From: JANMDU01 sp031375105
GTDB taxonomy: Bacteria > Pseudomonadota > Gammaproteobacteria > Burkholderiales > Burkholderiaceae_C
NCBI GenBank assembly: GCA_031375105.1
Contig: JANMHJ010000020.1
Location: 1-64,000, forward strand
Reading direction: 5' to 3'
Length of the DNA stretch: 64,000 bases
The notes under the pieces were generated by a model. That model ran no database searches, was not told the DNA's origin, and was given only the letters and a program-made list of their open reading frames with translations. Shown one piece after another: positions 10,337 to 18,793 of the stretch (its first letter is position 1; each line of letters starts with the position of its first letter). A program made the translations under genes and the position numbers.

Positions 10337-11506
10337 CTAGTTCCCCGCGGGCTTGCTGGCTGCAGAGGCAGTAGGGGATGCTGTGGGCTTGGCCTCGCCC
10401 GGCAAAGCCACTTTCGTGTTTTCACGAAGATTTCCGGCACTCGCCCTTGTTAATACTGCGTTGCTAGCTATATTTTTAATAGCAACCATGGTCTGCCCTT
10501 GCGCTTCACCTCGCCCGCCCAGCTCCACAGTTTGATGCGAAATACGCCCGTCTTTCACGATCTGCACATAAGGCTGCGGCTTGTCGGTACGCACGGCAGA
10601 CAGCGGCACGGCTAAAACAGTTTCTTTCACGGTATCCAGCGAGCCTTGCGCAAACAAACCTTGGCGCAGGCCGGGCATATTGGCCACGCTCAGATATACC
10701 AAGACGCTGCGGCTGCTGGCCGTGGCGCTCGGGTTGATACGGCTTACGGTGGCCGCAATTTCTTCTGAGCGCCCCTCCATTTTCAGGCGTGCCGTTTGCC
10801 CCACGCGCACTTGCACGGAATCGCTTGCTGCCAGCTGCGCTTCCAGCTCCAAGCGGCTCAAATCCACAATCTCCACCACCCGCGTATCGATACCCACGCG
10901 CTCGCCCGGTTGCGCCAGGCGCTGCGAAACGATGCCACTGATCGGCGCGGTGAGCACGGTGTCTTGCACAGATTTTTTCGCTACATCCAAGCCGGCCAAG
11001 GCGGCTTTGTGATTGGCTTGCGCTGATTGCAGGGAAGCCAGCGACGTATCCAGCGCAGTGCGCGAGATGAAGCCTTGGTCAACCAAGGCTTTGTTGTTGT
11101 CAAAACTGCGCTGGGCAATATCGATTTGCGCCTTGGCGGCATCGGCGGTCTCTTGCGATTGGCGCACCCGGGCGGCGTATTCGCTGCTGTCAACCCTGGC
11201 GATGATTTGCCCCGCTTTCACAGTATCGCCTTCGCGCACCGTGAGGCCTTGCAGTTCGCCTGCGACGCGCGCTTTGATCACGGCAGAACTGACCGCTTTG
11301 AGCGAGCCAGAGATCGGTACGCCTTGCGATAACTCCATGTTTTGCAAGGTGAACAGGTCGCTTGCAGCCAGTTCAATCACCGGCTCGGGCTTGACAACCG
11401 CAGCGGGCGGGGGCGCAGCCTCGCGTTTGGCCAACACACGCACCGCGCCGCCAGCAATCAGCAGCAGCGCCACTGCGCCTAGGATCCATTTCGTAGAACT
11501 CTTCAT
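10337..11506 (-). CDS. RND efflux periplasmic adaptor (membrane fusion protein)
   Basis: A 389-residue adaptor with an N-terminal membrane anchor (WILGAVALLLIAGGAVRVLA), the split lipoyl domain (VRVREGD-type segment GLTVREGDTVKAGQIIARVD, then TVLTAPISGIVSQRLAQPGERV), a coiled-coil hairpin between them and a beta-barrel. It bridges the RND pump and the outer-membrane channel. Its start overlaps the TetR stop as ATGA. Near the C-terminus, residues IKNIASNAVLTRASAG are encoded by a dispersed family-1 repeat (10440-10486) inserted in frame, followed by a low-complexity Ala/Ser/Pro tail. Confidence 0.93.
   Translation of the reverse strand: MKSSTKWILGAVALLLIAGGAVRVLAKREAAPPPAAVVKPEPVIELAASDLFTLQNMELSQGVPISGSLKAVSSAVIKARVAGELQGLTVREGDTVKAGQIIARVDSSEYAARVRQSQETADAAKAQIDIAQRSFDNNKALVDQGFISRTALDTSLASLQSAQANHKAALAGLDVAKKSVQDTVLTAPISGIVSQRLAQPGERVGIDTRVVEIVDLSRLELEAQLAASDSVQVRVGQTARLKMEGRSEEIAATVSRINPSATASSRSVLVYLSVANMPGLRQGLFAQGSLDTVKETVLAVPLSAVRTDKPQPYVQIVKDGRISHQTVELGGRGEAQGQTMVAIKNIASNAVLTRASAGNLRENTKVALPGEAKPTASPTASAASKPAGN
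10440..10486 (+). repeat. Family-1 dispersed repeat, inside the adaptor gene
   Basis: Reads CGCCCTTGTTAATACTGCG then GCTATATTTTTAATAGCAA, matching the family consensus (left half CCGTTATAGAATATGCGCA, right half TGCTATCAAATTAATAGCA). It is translated in the adaptor on the opposite strand. Confidence 0.75.
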
Positions 11507-12210
11507 GGCTTGTTTGTAAGGGATGGAGATGTCTGCCCTGTAAAGGCAGGGTTGCGCAGACCGTGGGCAACGATATCGGCCTGCGTTTGCAGATAGCGCA
11601 GGGGATCAATTTTCTCACCCGAAGGGCAGCAGCCGCTCATGGAATGCTTCCACATGATCAAAAACATGATGGGCGCGAGGACGCTAAAGACGGCGTATTC
11701 CACATCCACTTGGCGAAACTCACCCGAAGCGATGCCGCGCTGAATCACTTTTTCAATCAGCTGATGCCCTGGAATAATCACTTCTTGCTGGTAAAACTCG
11801 GCCAATTCCGGAAAATTATTCGATTCGCTCATCATCAGCTTGCTGATGCCCGAGGCCTTGGTGTTGCCATAGCGCTCCCACCATTGCAGCATGAGGTAAT
11901 GCACCAGCTGCGCACTTGTGCCGGGGAAGCTTTCCAGCTCACTAAAAGCTTCGCGGATCGTGCCGCCAATGTGCTCGCGCACCACAGCTTTAAACAACTC
12001 TTCTTTGCTCGGAAAATACAAAAACAGCGTGCCTTTAGACACCCCCGCATGCTGCGCCACCTCTTCGGCGCGGGTGGCGGCAAAGCCTTTTTCCACGAAC
12101 AAATCCAAGGCAGCGGCCAGCAATTCCCCCGGACGCGCCTCTTTGCGCCGCTCGCGCTTTTCTGGGCGCTCGGCGGCTTCAGCTGCTGGTGTGGATGGGG
12201 TGGGAGACAT
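11503..12210 (-). CDS. TetR/AcrR-family repressor of the efflux operon
   Basis: A 235-residue regulator with an N-terminal TetR helix-turn-helix: ELLAAALDLFVEKGFAATRA, then VAQHAGVSKGTLFLYFPSKE. The C-terminal half is the usual helical ligand-binding and dimerisation domain. It is the first gene of the leftward efflux operon and its stop overlaps the adaptor start, so it very likely represses its own operon and is released by a pump substrate. I choose the ATG at 12210 over one further upstream, because a near-palindromic operator candidate lies immediately before it (12213-12234) and would otherwise fall inside the coding region. Neither start has a clear Shine-Dalgarno. Confidence 0.9.
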   Translation of the reverse strand: MSPTPSTPAAEAAERPEKRERRKEARPGELLAAALDLFVEKGFAATRAEEVAQHAGVSKGTLFLYFPSKEELFKAVVREHIGGTIREAFSELESFPGTSAQLVHYLMLQWWERYGNTKASGISKLMMSESNNFPELAEFYQQEVIIPGHQLIEKVIQRGIASGEFRQVDVEYAVFSVLAPIMFLIMWKHSMSGCCPSGEKIDPLRYLQTQADIVAHGLRNPAFTGQTSPSLTNKP

Positions 12211-12212
12211 GG

Positions 12213-12234
12213 TTAATGACCGATTGGTTAGTAA
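12213..12234. promoter_or_regulatory. TetR operator candidate
   Basis: The 22-bp sequence TTAATGACCGATTGG followed by TTAGTAA is an imperfect palindrome centred on ACCGATTGGT, with most positions symmetric. It sits just 5' of the TetR start, where autoregulatory TetR operators usually lie. Confidence 0.5.
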
Positions 12235-12299
12235 TGTAATGGATTTATCGAGTGGGGTCAAGTTGGTGTTTGAAGTCATTGATAGCAAAAGCCGAACAG

Positions 12300-12342
12300 C
12301 CGGACGCAGAAGACGCGCAGGTTACGCGGAAGACGCGAAAAA
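12300..12342 (+). repeat. Family-2 repeat, left arm
   Basis: Reads CCGGACGCAGAAGACGCG, then GTTACGCGGAAGACGCGAAA. It pairs as an inverted repeat with 12415-12462 and resembles the arms at 40751-40780 and 40851-40900. It lies in the 375-bp gap upstream of the TetR gene. Confidence 0.6.
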
Positions 12343-12414
12343 TACCAAATACAAAAAAGATTGGAAACGAGGTTGCTAAATTCTCAAAGGTTTATGCCAG
12401 CGCGTGGAATTGAC

Positions 12415-12462
12415 TTTCTTTTTTGCGACTTTTGCGTCACTTTTGCGTCTTCTGCCTCTGGT
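12415..12462 (-). repeat. Family-2 repeat, right arm
   Basis: Reads TTTCTTTTTTGCGACTTTTG, then CGTCACTTTTGCGTCTTCTG. It is the reverse complement of the left arm in outline (GCAGAAGACGC, then repeated ACGCAAAAG). The two arms enclose about 70 bp and could fold as one large imperfect hairpin. Confidence 0.6.
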
Positions 12463-12540
12463 ATTGACATTTGTATTTGCACTGACTCAGCGTGCAACAG
12501 GGACAGATACACAGATGAAAATTAAGAGGTAAATCAGTCT

Positions 12541-12584
12541 ATGGCCGGCATATAAACTGCGCGGAATGCTATCAAAATAATAGT
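12541..12584 (+). repeat. Family-1 dispersed repeat, intergenic
   Basis: Reads GGCCGGCATATAAACTGCGC, then GAATGCTATCAAAATAATAG. A full-length but diverged copy between the family-2 arms and the DUF218 gene stop. Confidence 0.65.
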
Positions 12585-12585
12585 T

Positions 12586-13398
12586 CTACTCTGATGCTGC
12601 GGCTCGCCGCTGAATGAACAATCCGAGGATTTCATGCAGCACCTGCCGCGTGTTGCGTAGGCCTGCGCCGGAGGGGAACCAGTCTAGGCCCATACCTCCT
12701 TCTGGCTCGAGAAAACGGGTGGGCGCGGGCAGGGTTTTGAGTTCGGTGAGCCCGAATTCCTTCAAGGCGCGGGGCATGTGGCTAGCGTGGGTGACCAAGG
12801 CAATGCGCGTGATGCCTTCTTTTTTGAGTAAAGCGGCGATAGCTAGAGCGTTGCCAGCTGTGTCTTTGGATTGGGCATCTTGCCAGCGCAGGGCGGGCAG
12901 GCCGAGTTGCTGGAGCCATCTTTGTGCGGCTGCGGCCTCTGAATCGCCCCCTGCCGCTGCCGACCAGCCCACACCGCCGCTGAACGCTAAGGGCACACCC
13001 GTTTGCTTGGAAAGCGCGGCGGCATAGTGCAGTCGTTGGGCGGAGGCCTCTGTCAAAGCTGGTTTGCCGTATTCGCGGCTGGCGCTTTGCTGGCCACCGC
13101 CGAGCACCACAATGGCTTGGATTTGCTCGATTTTGAAGGTCTGCGTGACGGCCTGTGGGTCAATCGCCGCAGGCGGCCGCAGCGCCACGCGCTCCAGAAA
13201 GATCGCTGTGCCCTGCGAGCAAAACAGCCAAAGCGCTGCGAAAGCCACCACAAACATCATCTTGCCCAGTGCCATCCAAACGATGCGCTCGCTGCGTATC
13301 GCCAACAAATAGCCCAGCAAGATCAACAGCAGCGGCGAGCCTGGCGGCAAGATCAGTGCGGTGAGCCAAGGTTTGAGGAATGCGTATTCAGTGCCCAT
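12586..13398 (-). CDS. YdcF/ElyC-type DUF218 membrane protein
   Basis: A 270-residue protein with two N-terminal membrane helices (LILPPGSPLLLILLGYLLA; MMFVVAFAALWLFC) and a DUF218 domain: AIVVLGGGQQ, FSGGVGW, then AQSKDTAGNA and IALVTHASHMPRA. In this family the domain faces the periplasm and is linked to cell-envelope metabolism (ElyC and SanA in E. coli), but its chemistry is not established. The start is the ATG giving MGTEYAFLKP; a TTG two codons upstream is also possible. It stands alone, flanked on both sides by family-1 repeats. Confidence 0.8.
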   Translation of the reverse strand: MGTEYAFLKPWLTALILPPGSPLLLILLGYLLAIRSERIVWMALGKMMFVVAFAALWLFCSQGTAIFLERVALRPPAAIDPQAVTQTFKIEQIQAIVVLGGGQQSASREYGKPALTEASAQRLHYAAALSKQTGVPLAFSGGVGWSAAAGGDSEAAAAQRWLQQLGLPALRWQDAQSKDTAGNALAIAALLKKEGITRIALVTHASHMPRALKEFGLTELKTLPAPTRFLEPEGGMGLDWFPSGAGLRNTRQVLHEILGLFIQRRAAASE

Positions 13399-13420
13399 AC
13401 CCAAATTCTAACGATAAATT

Positions 13421-13465
13421 GGCAGGTCGCCCTTATAGAGTCTGCGTAGGGTGCTCACAAATTCA
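13421..13465 (+). repeat. Family-1 dispersed repeat, intergenic
   Basis: Reads CGCCCTTATAGAGTCTGCG, then GGTGCTCACAAATTCATAG. A full copy between the DUF218 gene and the hydratase gene. Confidence 0.75.
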
Positions 13466-13477
13466 TAGTGCCATAGC

Positions 13478-14266
13478 CTATGCGTCAAAACGAATGGACA
13501 GGGGTGGCATAGGTGCTGCAAACGCGGCATGCCAAGTTTGCCCAGCAGTAACGGGAAAGGCATCTGTCCAAGTGCCGGTGGTGATCAGATCGCCTGCTTG
13601 CAGAGTGGGCGCATCGGGGCAGCCTTGAATTTCGTGGACGAAATACAGCAATGCACTGAGTGGATCGCCCAAAACATTCGCGCCTTGGCCTCTGTCTTTC
13701 TCCTGTCCATCGCAACTGAGTTCAACTTTGGCCTGAGCCAAGAGCTGACAAAACTCCTGCGCGTTGCTGGCCATGCCGTGGGCTGATACTTTGCGGCCCA
13801 CCACCAGCTTGGCATGCAAGCTGCCATCGGCCACCGCATCGGGCAGCGCAAATTTCCAGTCTTTCAGATGCGATTGCACGATTTCAAAGCCCGGTGCAAA
13901 CCATTCGATACAGTCAAAAAGCTGCTCTAAGGTGCAATTCGCAGGCGGCGCAGCACGCAGGCTGAGCACAGCTTCGGGCTCAATGCGCGGCTGGCTGATG
14001 CCTTGCAGAGAGAGGGTAGCCTCGCCCTCGCAATGCGTGAGCGTGCTGTCGTAGACCGTGCCCCAGATGGGGGCAGTGGCGTTGTAGCGCGGCCAAATGT
14101 TGCGGTTGGTAAAGCCGATCTTGTAGCCGCGCGGCTGCTCGCCACGCGCAACTCTCAGCTTACGCACGGCGATGGCAGCTTGATAGGCGGAGTCGATATT
14201 CAGATCAGATGCGCCTTGCCAAAGTTGAGCGCTGTCGTAATGCGAGAGGATGTTTTGAGGTGTCAT
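13478..14266 (-). CDS. 2-keto-4-pentenoate hydratase family (MhpD/DmpE-like)
   Basis: A 262-residue enzyme of the fumarylacetoacetase/hydratase family. It shows GYKIGFTNRNIWPRYN, the metal-binding acidic stretch RIEPEAVLSLR, a later FAPGFEIVQSHLKDW, and LGDPLSALLYFV with DLITTGTWTDAFPV. These enzymes hydrate 2-hydroxypenta-2,4-dienoate in meta-cleavage pathways, but no other meta-cleavage gene is adjacent, so the true substrate is open. It lies 57 bp downstream of an FAD dehydrogenase on the same strand. Confidence 0.85.
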   Translation of the reverse strand: MTPQNILSHYDSAQLWQGASDLNIDSAYQAAIAVRKLRVARGEQPRGYKIGFTNRNIWPRYNATAPIWGTVYDSTLTHCEGEATLSLQGISQPRIEPEAVLSLRAAPPANCTLEQLFDCIEWFAPGFEIVQSHLKDWKFALPDAVADGSLHAKLVVGRKVSAHGMASNAQEFCQLLAQAKVELSCDGQEKDRGQGANVLGDPLSALLYFVHEIQGCPDAPTLQAGDLITTGTWTDAFPVTAGQTWHAAFAAPMPPLSIRFDA

Positions 14267-14323
14267 GCAAGGATTGTCATTGCGTTGGCGATTGAAACGC
14301 CGAGTCTTGGCCGTGAAATAAAT

Positions 14324-15760
14324 TCAAACCGCAATCGTGCTGTTTGGGTTGAGCAGACCTTGTGGGTCAAGTGCTTTTTTCAAGGCTCGCATCATCTCGA
14401 GTGCAACCGCAGATTTGTAATGCGGCAATTCGTCGCGTTTCAAACCGCCCACACCATGTTCAGCGCTGATGCTGCCGCCATGCGCCTTGACGCTTTGATA
14501 AACGATGTGGTTGATCTGCGCTTCGCGCTCTTGCAGAAAGTTTTGGATATCTGCGCCTTCGGGGCATTGCACGTTGTAATGCAAATTGCCATCGCCCAAA
14601 TGCCCAAAATTGACCAAACGCACGCCTTTGATCGCTGTGCGCAGCAGGGCATCGGTGGTGTCGCAAAACTCAGGAATGCGCGAGACAGGCAGGGAGATAT
14701 CGTGTTTGATATTGAGCCCTTCCTGCGCCTGCGCGAGCGGAATGCTTTCTCTAATATGCCAAAGCGCTTTGGCCTGCGCGATGTTTTCTGCAATCACCGC
14801 ATCGCTGATGATCTCGGCTTCCAAAGCTTGCTCCATCAAGCTTTCGAGCTGCGCTCGGGCATGGGTTTCATTCTCAGCATCAGACAGCTCAAGTACTACG
14901 CTGTATGGCAATTCGCTGGACGCACCCGGCCACAGCGGCATCTTTTGCTGAGGAAAATGGCGCACCACCAAAGACAGGGCAAACTGCCCCATCACTTCAA
15001 AGCCCGTCAAGCTGCTGGCCAATCTTTGTTGCGCTAGCGCCAGAAAGCGAGCCGCTGCTTGCATCGAGGGCAGGGCAGCCCAAGCCGTGAGGCTGGCGGC
15101 GGGTTGGGGCACGAGCTTCATCGTGGCTGCGGTGATGATGCCTAGCGTGCCTTCGCTGCCAATCAGCAAATGCCGCAGGTCGTAGCCGGTGTTGTCTTTG
15201 CGCAGGCCAGTCAACCCATCCCAGATCTCGCCTTGGGCAGTGACCACTTCTAGGCCCAAACAAAGATCGCGTGCATTGCCGTAGCGCAATACTTGCGTGC
15301 CGCCAGCATTGGTGCCTAGATTGCCACCGATGGTGCAGCTGCCCTCAGCAGCCAGGCTCAGCGGAAAGAGAAAACCTGCGTCACGCGCTGCGGTTTGCGC
15401 ATTCTGCAAAATACAACCCGCTTCTAAAGTGAATGTCAGGTTCGCAGCATCCAGATGGCGCACGCGATTCATGCGTTGCAAACTCAACACGATTTGCGTG
15501 CCTGAATCATCGGGCGTGGAGCCCATGACTAGGCCCGTGTTCCCTCCTTGCGGCACGATGCTGATCGCTTGGCCATGTGCACGCGCTGCCGCGCAAACTT
15601 TCACCACAAGAGCGACTTCTTGCGTATTCGCGGGACGCACCACGCAAAGCGCCTTGCCACGCGAGCGGCCACGCCAATCGGCTTCAAAAGCCTGCAAATC
15701 TTGCGTCAGCACATGGGCCGCGCCAACGGCTTGCGCCAGTTCAGTCAGAAGGTGTGTCAT
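14324..15760 (-). CDS. FAD-linked oxidase/dehydrogenase, GlcD/D-2-hydroxy acid type
   Basis: A 478-residue flavoprotein with an N-terminal PCMH-type FAD-binding domain (IVPQGGNTGLVMG; LAAEGSCTIGGNLGTNAGGT; YDLRHLLIGSEGTLGIITAA) and the C-terminal GlcD-type cap with the metal-binding NFGHLGDGNLHYN and a late AEHGVGGLKRDELP. Relatives oxidise glycolate, D-lactate or D-2-hydroxyglutarate; sequence alone does not choose between them. It is intact and of normal length. Confidence 0.9.
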   Translation of the reverse strand: MTHLLTELAQAVGAAHVLTQDLQAFEADWRGRSRGKALCVVRPANTQEVALVVKVCAAARAHGQAISIVPQGGNTGLVMGSTPDDSGTQIVLSLQRMNRVRHLDAANLTFTLEAGCILQNAQTAARDAGFLFPLSLAAEGSCTIGGNLGTNAGGTQVLRYGNARDLCLGLEVVTAQGEIWDGLTGLRKDNTGYDLRHLLIGSEGTLGIITAATMKLVPQPAASLTAWAALPSMQAAARFLALAQQRLASSLTGFEVMGQFALSLVVRHFPQQKMPLWPGASSELPYSVVLELSDAENETHARAQLESLMEQALEAEIISDAVIAENIAQAKALWHIRESIPLAQAQEGLNIKHDISLPVSRIPEFCDTTDALLRTAIKGVRLVNFGHLGDGNLHYNVQCPEGADIQNFLQEREAQINHIVYQSVKAHGGSISAEHGVGGLKRDELPHYKSAVALEMMRALKKALDPQGLLNPNSTIAV

Positions 15761-15805
15761 TCAGGGATGGTAGCGCCAAAATTCGCCCCGCCCTGAGCAG
15801 AAGAA

Positions 15806-16303
15806 TCACATCGCAAAGCCTGCTGGGTGGGTGCTGAGCTTGTCCCACCATTGGTGAAAGCGGCTTGACATCACACTGTCCACAGAAAAATCCTCATGTG
15901 CCACGCTGCCCAGTAACACCATGCCCAAACCGAGGGTGGACCAGCAATCGTTCTCGAAATCTGCAATCTCAACAAAGATCAGCTTCGGTTGCGCTGCATG
16001 GATCGTGAGCCAATGCGCTACGGAGGCGCGAACATGCGCCAAGCCAGTGAGGTATTTGACCAATTCCTTGGCATTCTCGATACGCCCGCCAATGGCCACT
16101 GCATACCCACGATGCACACGCAGGCAAGTCAGCAGATGCGCCAAGCGCGAGCCCAGCGCAGAGGGCGTGACGTGGGCGGGCGGCAGGTTGAGCAATTGCA
16201 CAATGCTGACAACAGCTTGGCTCAATTCGCCCAGACTGGTTTTGAATTGCTGCTCTTGAAGCGTGGGCCCAGAATTTCTGGTGCGTTGGATGGATGAAAG
16301 CAT
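15806..16303 (-). CDS. Hypothetical protein
   Basis: A 165-residue protein I do not recognise. The start is the ATG preceded by CAGGGACACATC (MLSSIQRTRNSGPT). It has no signal peptide or membrane helix. The middle is hydrophobic and helical (LSQAVVSIVQLLNLPPAHV; LLTCLRVHRGYAVAIG), and it ends FHQWWDKLSTHPAGFAM. A cytoplasmic sensor or scaffold is conceivable but unsupported. It is transcribed away from aroC. Confidence 0.6.
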   Translation of the reverse strand: MLSSIQRTRNSGPTLQEQQFKTSLGELSQAVVSIVQLLNLPPAHVTPSALGSRLAHLLTCLRVHRGYAVAIGGRIENAKELVKYLTGLAHVRASVAHWLTIHAAQPKLIFVEIADFENDCWSTLGLGMVLLGSVAHEDFSVDSVMSSRFHQWWDKLSTHPAGFAM

Positions 16304-16488
16304 GATGTGTCCCTGACTTTTAAGCTGAACGTTCGCAGTTATTGTCGCAACTTTATACATTTGCTTGCAATTGTCAACGTAAGCAATAAGTATTCAATGG
16401 GAGCTGAGGGGAATGCCCGAATGCGCAGCGGCGACAGCTTCAGGGTTGGTCAGGGCATCTTCATACCGGTGTCTGGGATAATCAACGC

Positions 16489-17583
16489 ATGAGTGGCAAT
16501 ACATTTGGGCATTTGTTCGCAATCACGAACTTTGGAGAATCGCATGGCCCGGCGATTGGTTGTGTGATTGATGGCTGCCCGCCGGGCATGGCTTTAAGCG
16601 AGGCCGATATTCAGCCTGATCTGGATCGTCGCCGCCCCGGCACGAGCAAATTCGTGACGCAGCGCAATGAGCCAGATGCGGTGCAAATCCTCTCGGGCGT
16701 GTATGAAGGCAAGACCACTGGCACGCCGATTTGCCTGCTGATTCAAAACACCGATCAGCGCAGCAAAGACTATTCTGAGGTGGCGGCAAAATTCCGCCCC
16801 GGCCATGCAGATTACACCTACATTCAGAAATACGGCTTCCGAGATCCGCGCGGCGGTGGGCGCGCATCAGCGCGGCTCACAGCGCCGATGGTTGCAGCGG
16901 GTGCAGTGGCTAAGAAATGGCTCAAAGAAAAATTCGGAACGGAGTTTCACGGGTGCATCACCCAAATTGGCGAATTGCCAGTGGGCTTTGAGAGCTGGGC
17001 GCATGTGAACGAGAACCCATTTTTCGCAGCCCTCGCCGATGTTTCAAAATTAGAAGATTACATGAACACGCTTCGCAAGAGTGGCGATTCTTGCGGCGCT
17101 AGATTGCGCGTAATGGCCACCAAGATGCCTGTGGGCTTGGGCCAACCGTTGTTTGACAAGCTCGATGCGGATATTGCCTACGCGATGATGGGTGTGAATG
17201 CCGTCAAGGGCGTGGAAATCGGCGCGGGATTTGCGAGCGTGGCAGACAAAGGCAGCACGCATGGCGATTCACTTTCGCCAGCGGGATTTATCGGCAACAA
17301 ATCGGGCGGCGTGCTGGGCGGCATCAGCACCGGGCAAGATTTGGAAGTGAGTGTGGCGATCAAGCCGACCAGCTCGATCCTTGTGCCTCGCGAGACGATG
17401 ACGGTCGATGGCGTGGCCACCGAAGTGATCACCAAAGGTCGGCATGACCCCTGCGTGGGCATTCGCGCCACGCCTATTTTGGAAGCCATGCTCGCGCTGG
17501 TCGTGATGGAGCATGCTTTGGCGCATCGGGCGCAATGTGGCGATGTGGTTAGCAGCACGCCGGTGATTGCAGGGGCGGCCTAA
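16489..17583 (+). CDS. aroC: Chorismate synthase
   Basis: A 364-residue chorismate synthase, converting EPSP to chorismate with reduced FMN in the last step of the shikimate pathway. Family signatures are present in order: GHLFAITNFGESHG at the N-terminus, DLDRRRPGTSKFVTQRNEPD, SGVYEGKTTGTPI, RPGHADYTYIQKYGFRDPRG, GGRASAR and the late GRHDPCVGIRATPILEAM. The length is typical. The MFS gene begins 4 bp after its stop, so the two are probably co-transcribed. Confidence 0.97.
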   Translation: MSGNTFGHLFAITNFGESHGPAIGCVIDGCPPGMALSEADIQPDLDRRRPGTSKFVTQRNEPDAVQILSGVYEGKTTGTPICLLIQNTDQRSKDYSEVAAKFRPGHADYTYIQKYGFRDPRGGGRASARLTAPMVAAGAVAKKWLKEKFGTEFHGCITQIGELPVGFESWAHVNENPFFAALADVSKLEDYMNTLRKSGDSCGARLRVMATKMPVGLGQPLFDKLDADIAYAMMGVNAVKGVEIGAGFASVADKGSTHGDSLSPAGFIGNKSGGVLGGISTGQDLEVSVAIKPTSSILVPRETMTVDGVATEVITKGRHDPCVGIRATPILEAMLALVVMEHALAHRAQCGDVVSSTPVIAGAA

Positions 17584-17587
17584 AGGC

Positions 17588-18793
17588 ATGCCAACGCCAC
17601 AAGAAGATGCCCAAGCAACCACGCGGCAACTGATCCCTTTCGCGGCGCTTTCAGCTGCGTATTTTTCTCATATCGGCACCGTCAATACTTTCCTGAGCCT
17701 GTGGCTCAAGGAGATTGGTTATGGCGTGGCGCTGATTGGCCTGATCGCCTCGATTCAATCGTTTTCGCGCTTGGTCGCGCCCTATGCGTGGGCGTGGCTC
17801 GGAGATCGCACAGGCGAGCGCGCCAAGCTGCTTCGCATAGCCACCGTGCTGGCGTTGCTGGGCTCTCTGGGCTTTTTCTGGCAAGGTGGTGGCTTCTGGT
17901 GGCTCATAGCCTGCTTGCTGTTCATGTATCTCAATTCAAGTGCGCTGATGCCGATGAGTGAATCAGCGTTGGCGCAGATCGTCACGCGCGGTGGTGTGTT
18001 TGATGTGCGGCGGCATGGGCGGGTGCGCCTGTGGGGTTCGCTGGGTTTTATGGTGACCGTGTTGGCCGCAGGGGCTTGGTTTGAAGCCTTTGGCATGAAG
18101 CATTTCCCGCTGATCGTCACGCTGGGCTTGGTGCTGCTCATGCTCAGCGCCTACCAGATTCCCGATGTGCGCGAAACCAGTGCGCAAGACCTAGCGGCTC
18201 CCCCGATATGGCATACCTTGCGCCAGCCGCCGGTGGCTTGGTTTTTTACAGCGCTCGCCTTGCATGTGCTCTCGCATATGGGTTTGTATGTGTTTTTCTC
18301 GCTGTATTGCGATGAGCTGGGCTATAGCAAAACCCTGATTGGCATGCTTTGGGCGGCGGGCGTGGTGGTAGAAATCCTTTGGTTTTATACCCAAGGTCGC
18401 TGGCTGCCGCGCTTCTCGCTCACATTTTGGTTGATCATTTGCTCGGGCATGGCTGTGCTGCGCTTTGTGCTAACTGCGGGTTGGGGTGGCACGCTGTGGG
18501 TGTTGCTGGCTGCGCAAGCGCTCCATGCGGTCAGCTTTGCTGCGCATCACACGGTTTGTACCGCCCTGATTTCTCATCATTTCCCCGGCAGCATGCGCGG
18601 GCGAGGCCAAGCGCTCTACACCGTGATCGGTTATGGCGTGCCAGGCGTTCTGGGCAGTTGGGCGGGTGGCTTGGTGAGCGAGGCTTATGGCCTGCGCAGT
18701 GTGTTTTGGATTTGCACGGGAATAGCCGTTTTGGCCATGCTCTGCGCCTTCAAGGTTTGGCGTTTGCAGCATCCTCGTCAGCAGCCAAGCTAG
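17588..18793 (+). CDS. MFS transporter (HcaT/MFS_1-like)
   Basis: A 401-residue protein with about 12 membrane segments. It starts QLIPFAALSAAYFSHIGTVN, has the loop AWAWLGDRTGERAKLLR between helices 2 and 3, and ends in WICTGIAVLAMLCAFKVWRL. The pattern fits the 3-phenylpropionate/HcaT-like branch of the major facilitator superfamily; the substrate is unknown. The ATG is 4 bp after the aroC stop. Its 3' end overlaps the end of the leftward EamA gene by 44 bp, tail to tail. Confidence 0.85.
   Translation: MPTPQEDAQATTRQLIPFAALSAAYFSHIGTVNTFLSLWLKEIGYGVALIGLIASIQSFSRLVAPYAWAWLGDRTGERAKLLRIATVLALLGSLGFFWQGGGFWWLIACLLFMYLNSSALMPMSESALAQIVTRGGVFDVRRHGRVRLWGSLGFMVTVLAAGAWFEAFGMKHFPLIVTLGLVLLMLSAYQIPDVRETSAQDLAAPPIWHTLRQPPVAWFFTALALHVLSHMGLYVFFSLYCDELGYSKTLIGMLWAAGVVVEILWFYTQGRWLPRFSLTFWLIICSGMAVLRFVLTAGWGGTLWVLLAAQALHAVSFAAHHTVCTALISHHFPGSMRGRGQALYTVIGYGVPGVLGSWAGGLVSEAYGLRSVFWICTGIAVLAMLCAFKVWRLQHPRQQPS

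Noticed and set aside
14003..15037. Rightward 344-codon frame over the FAD dehydrogenase and hydratase
   Set aside because: It spans two real genes on the opposite strand and shows no family signature.
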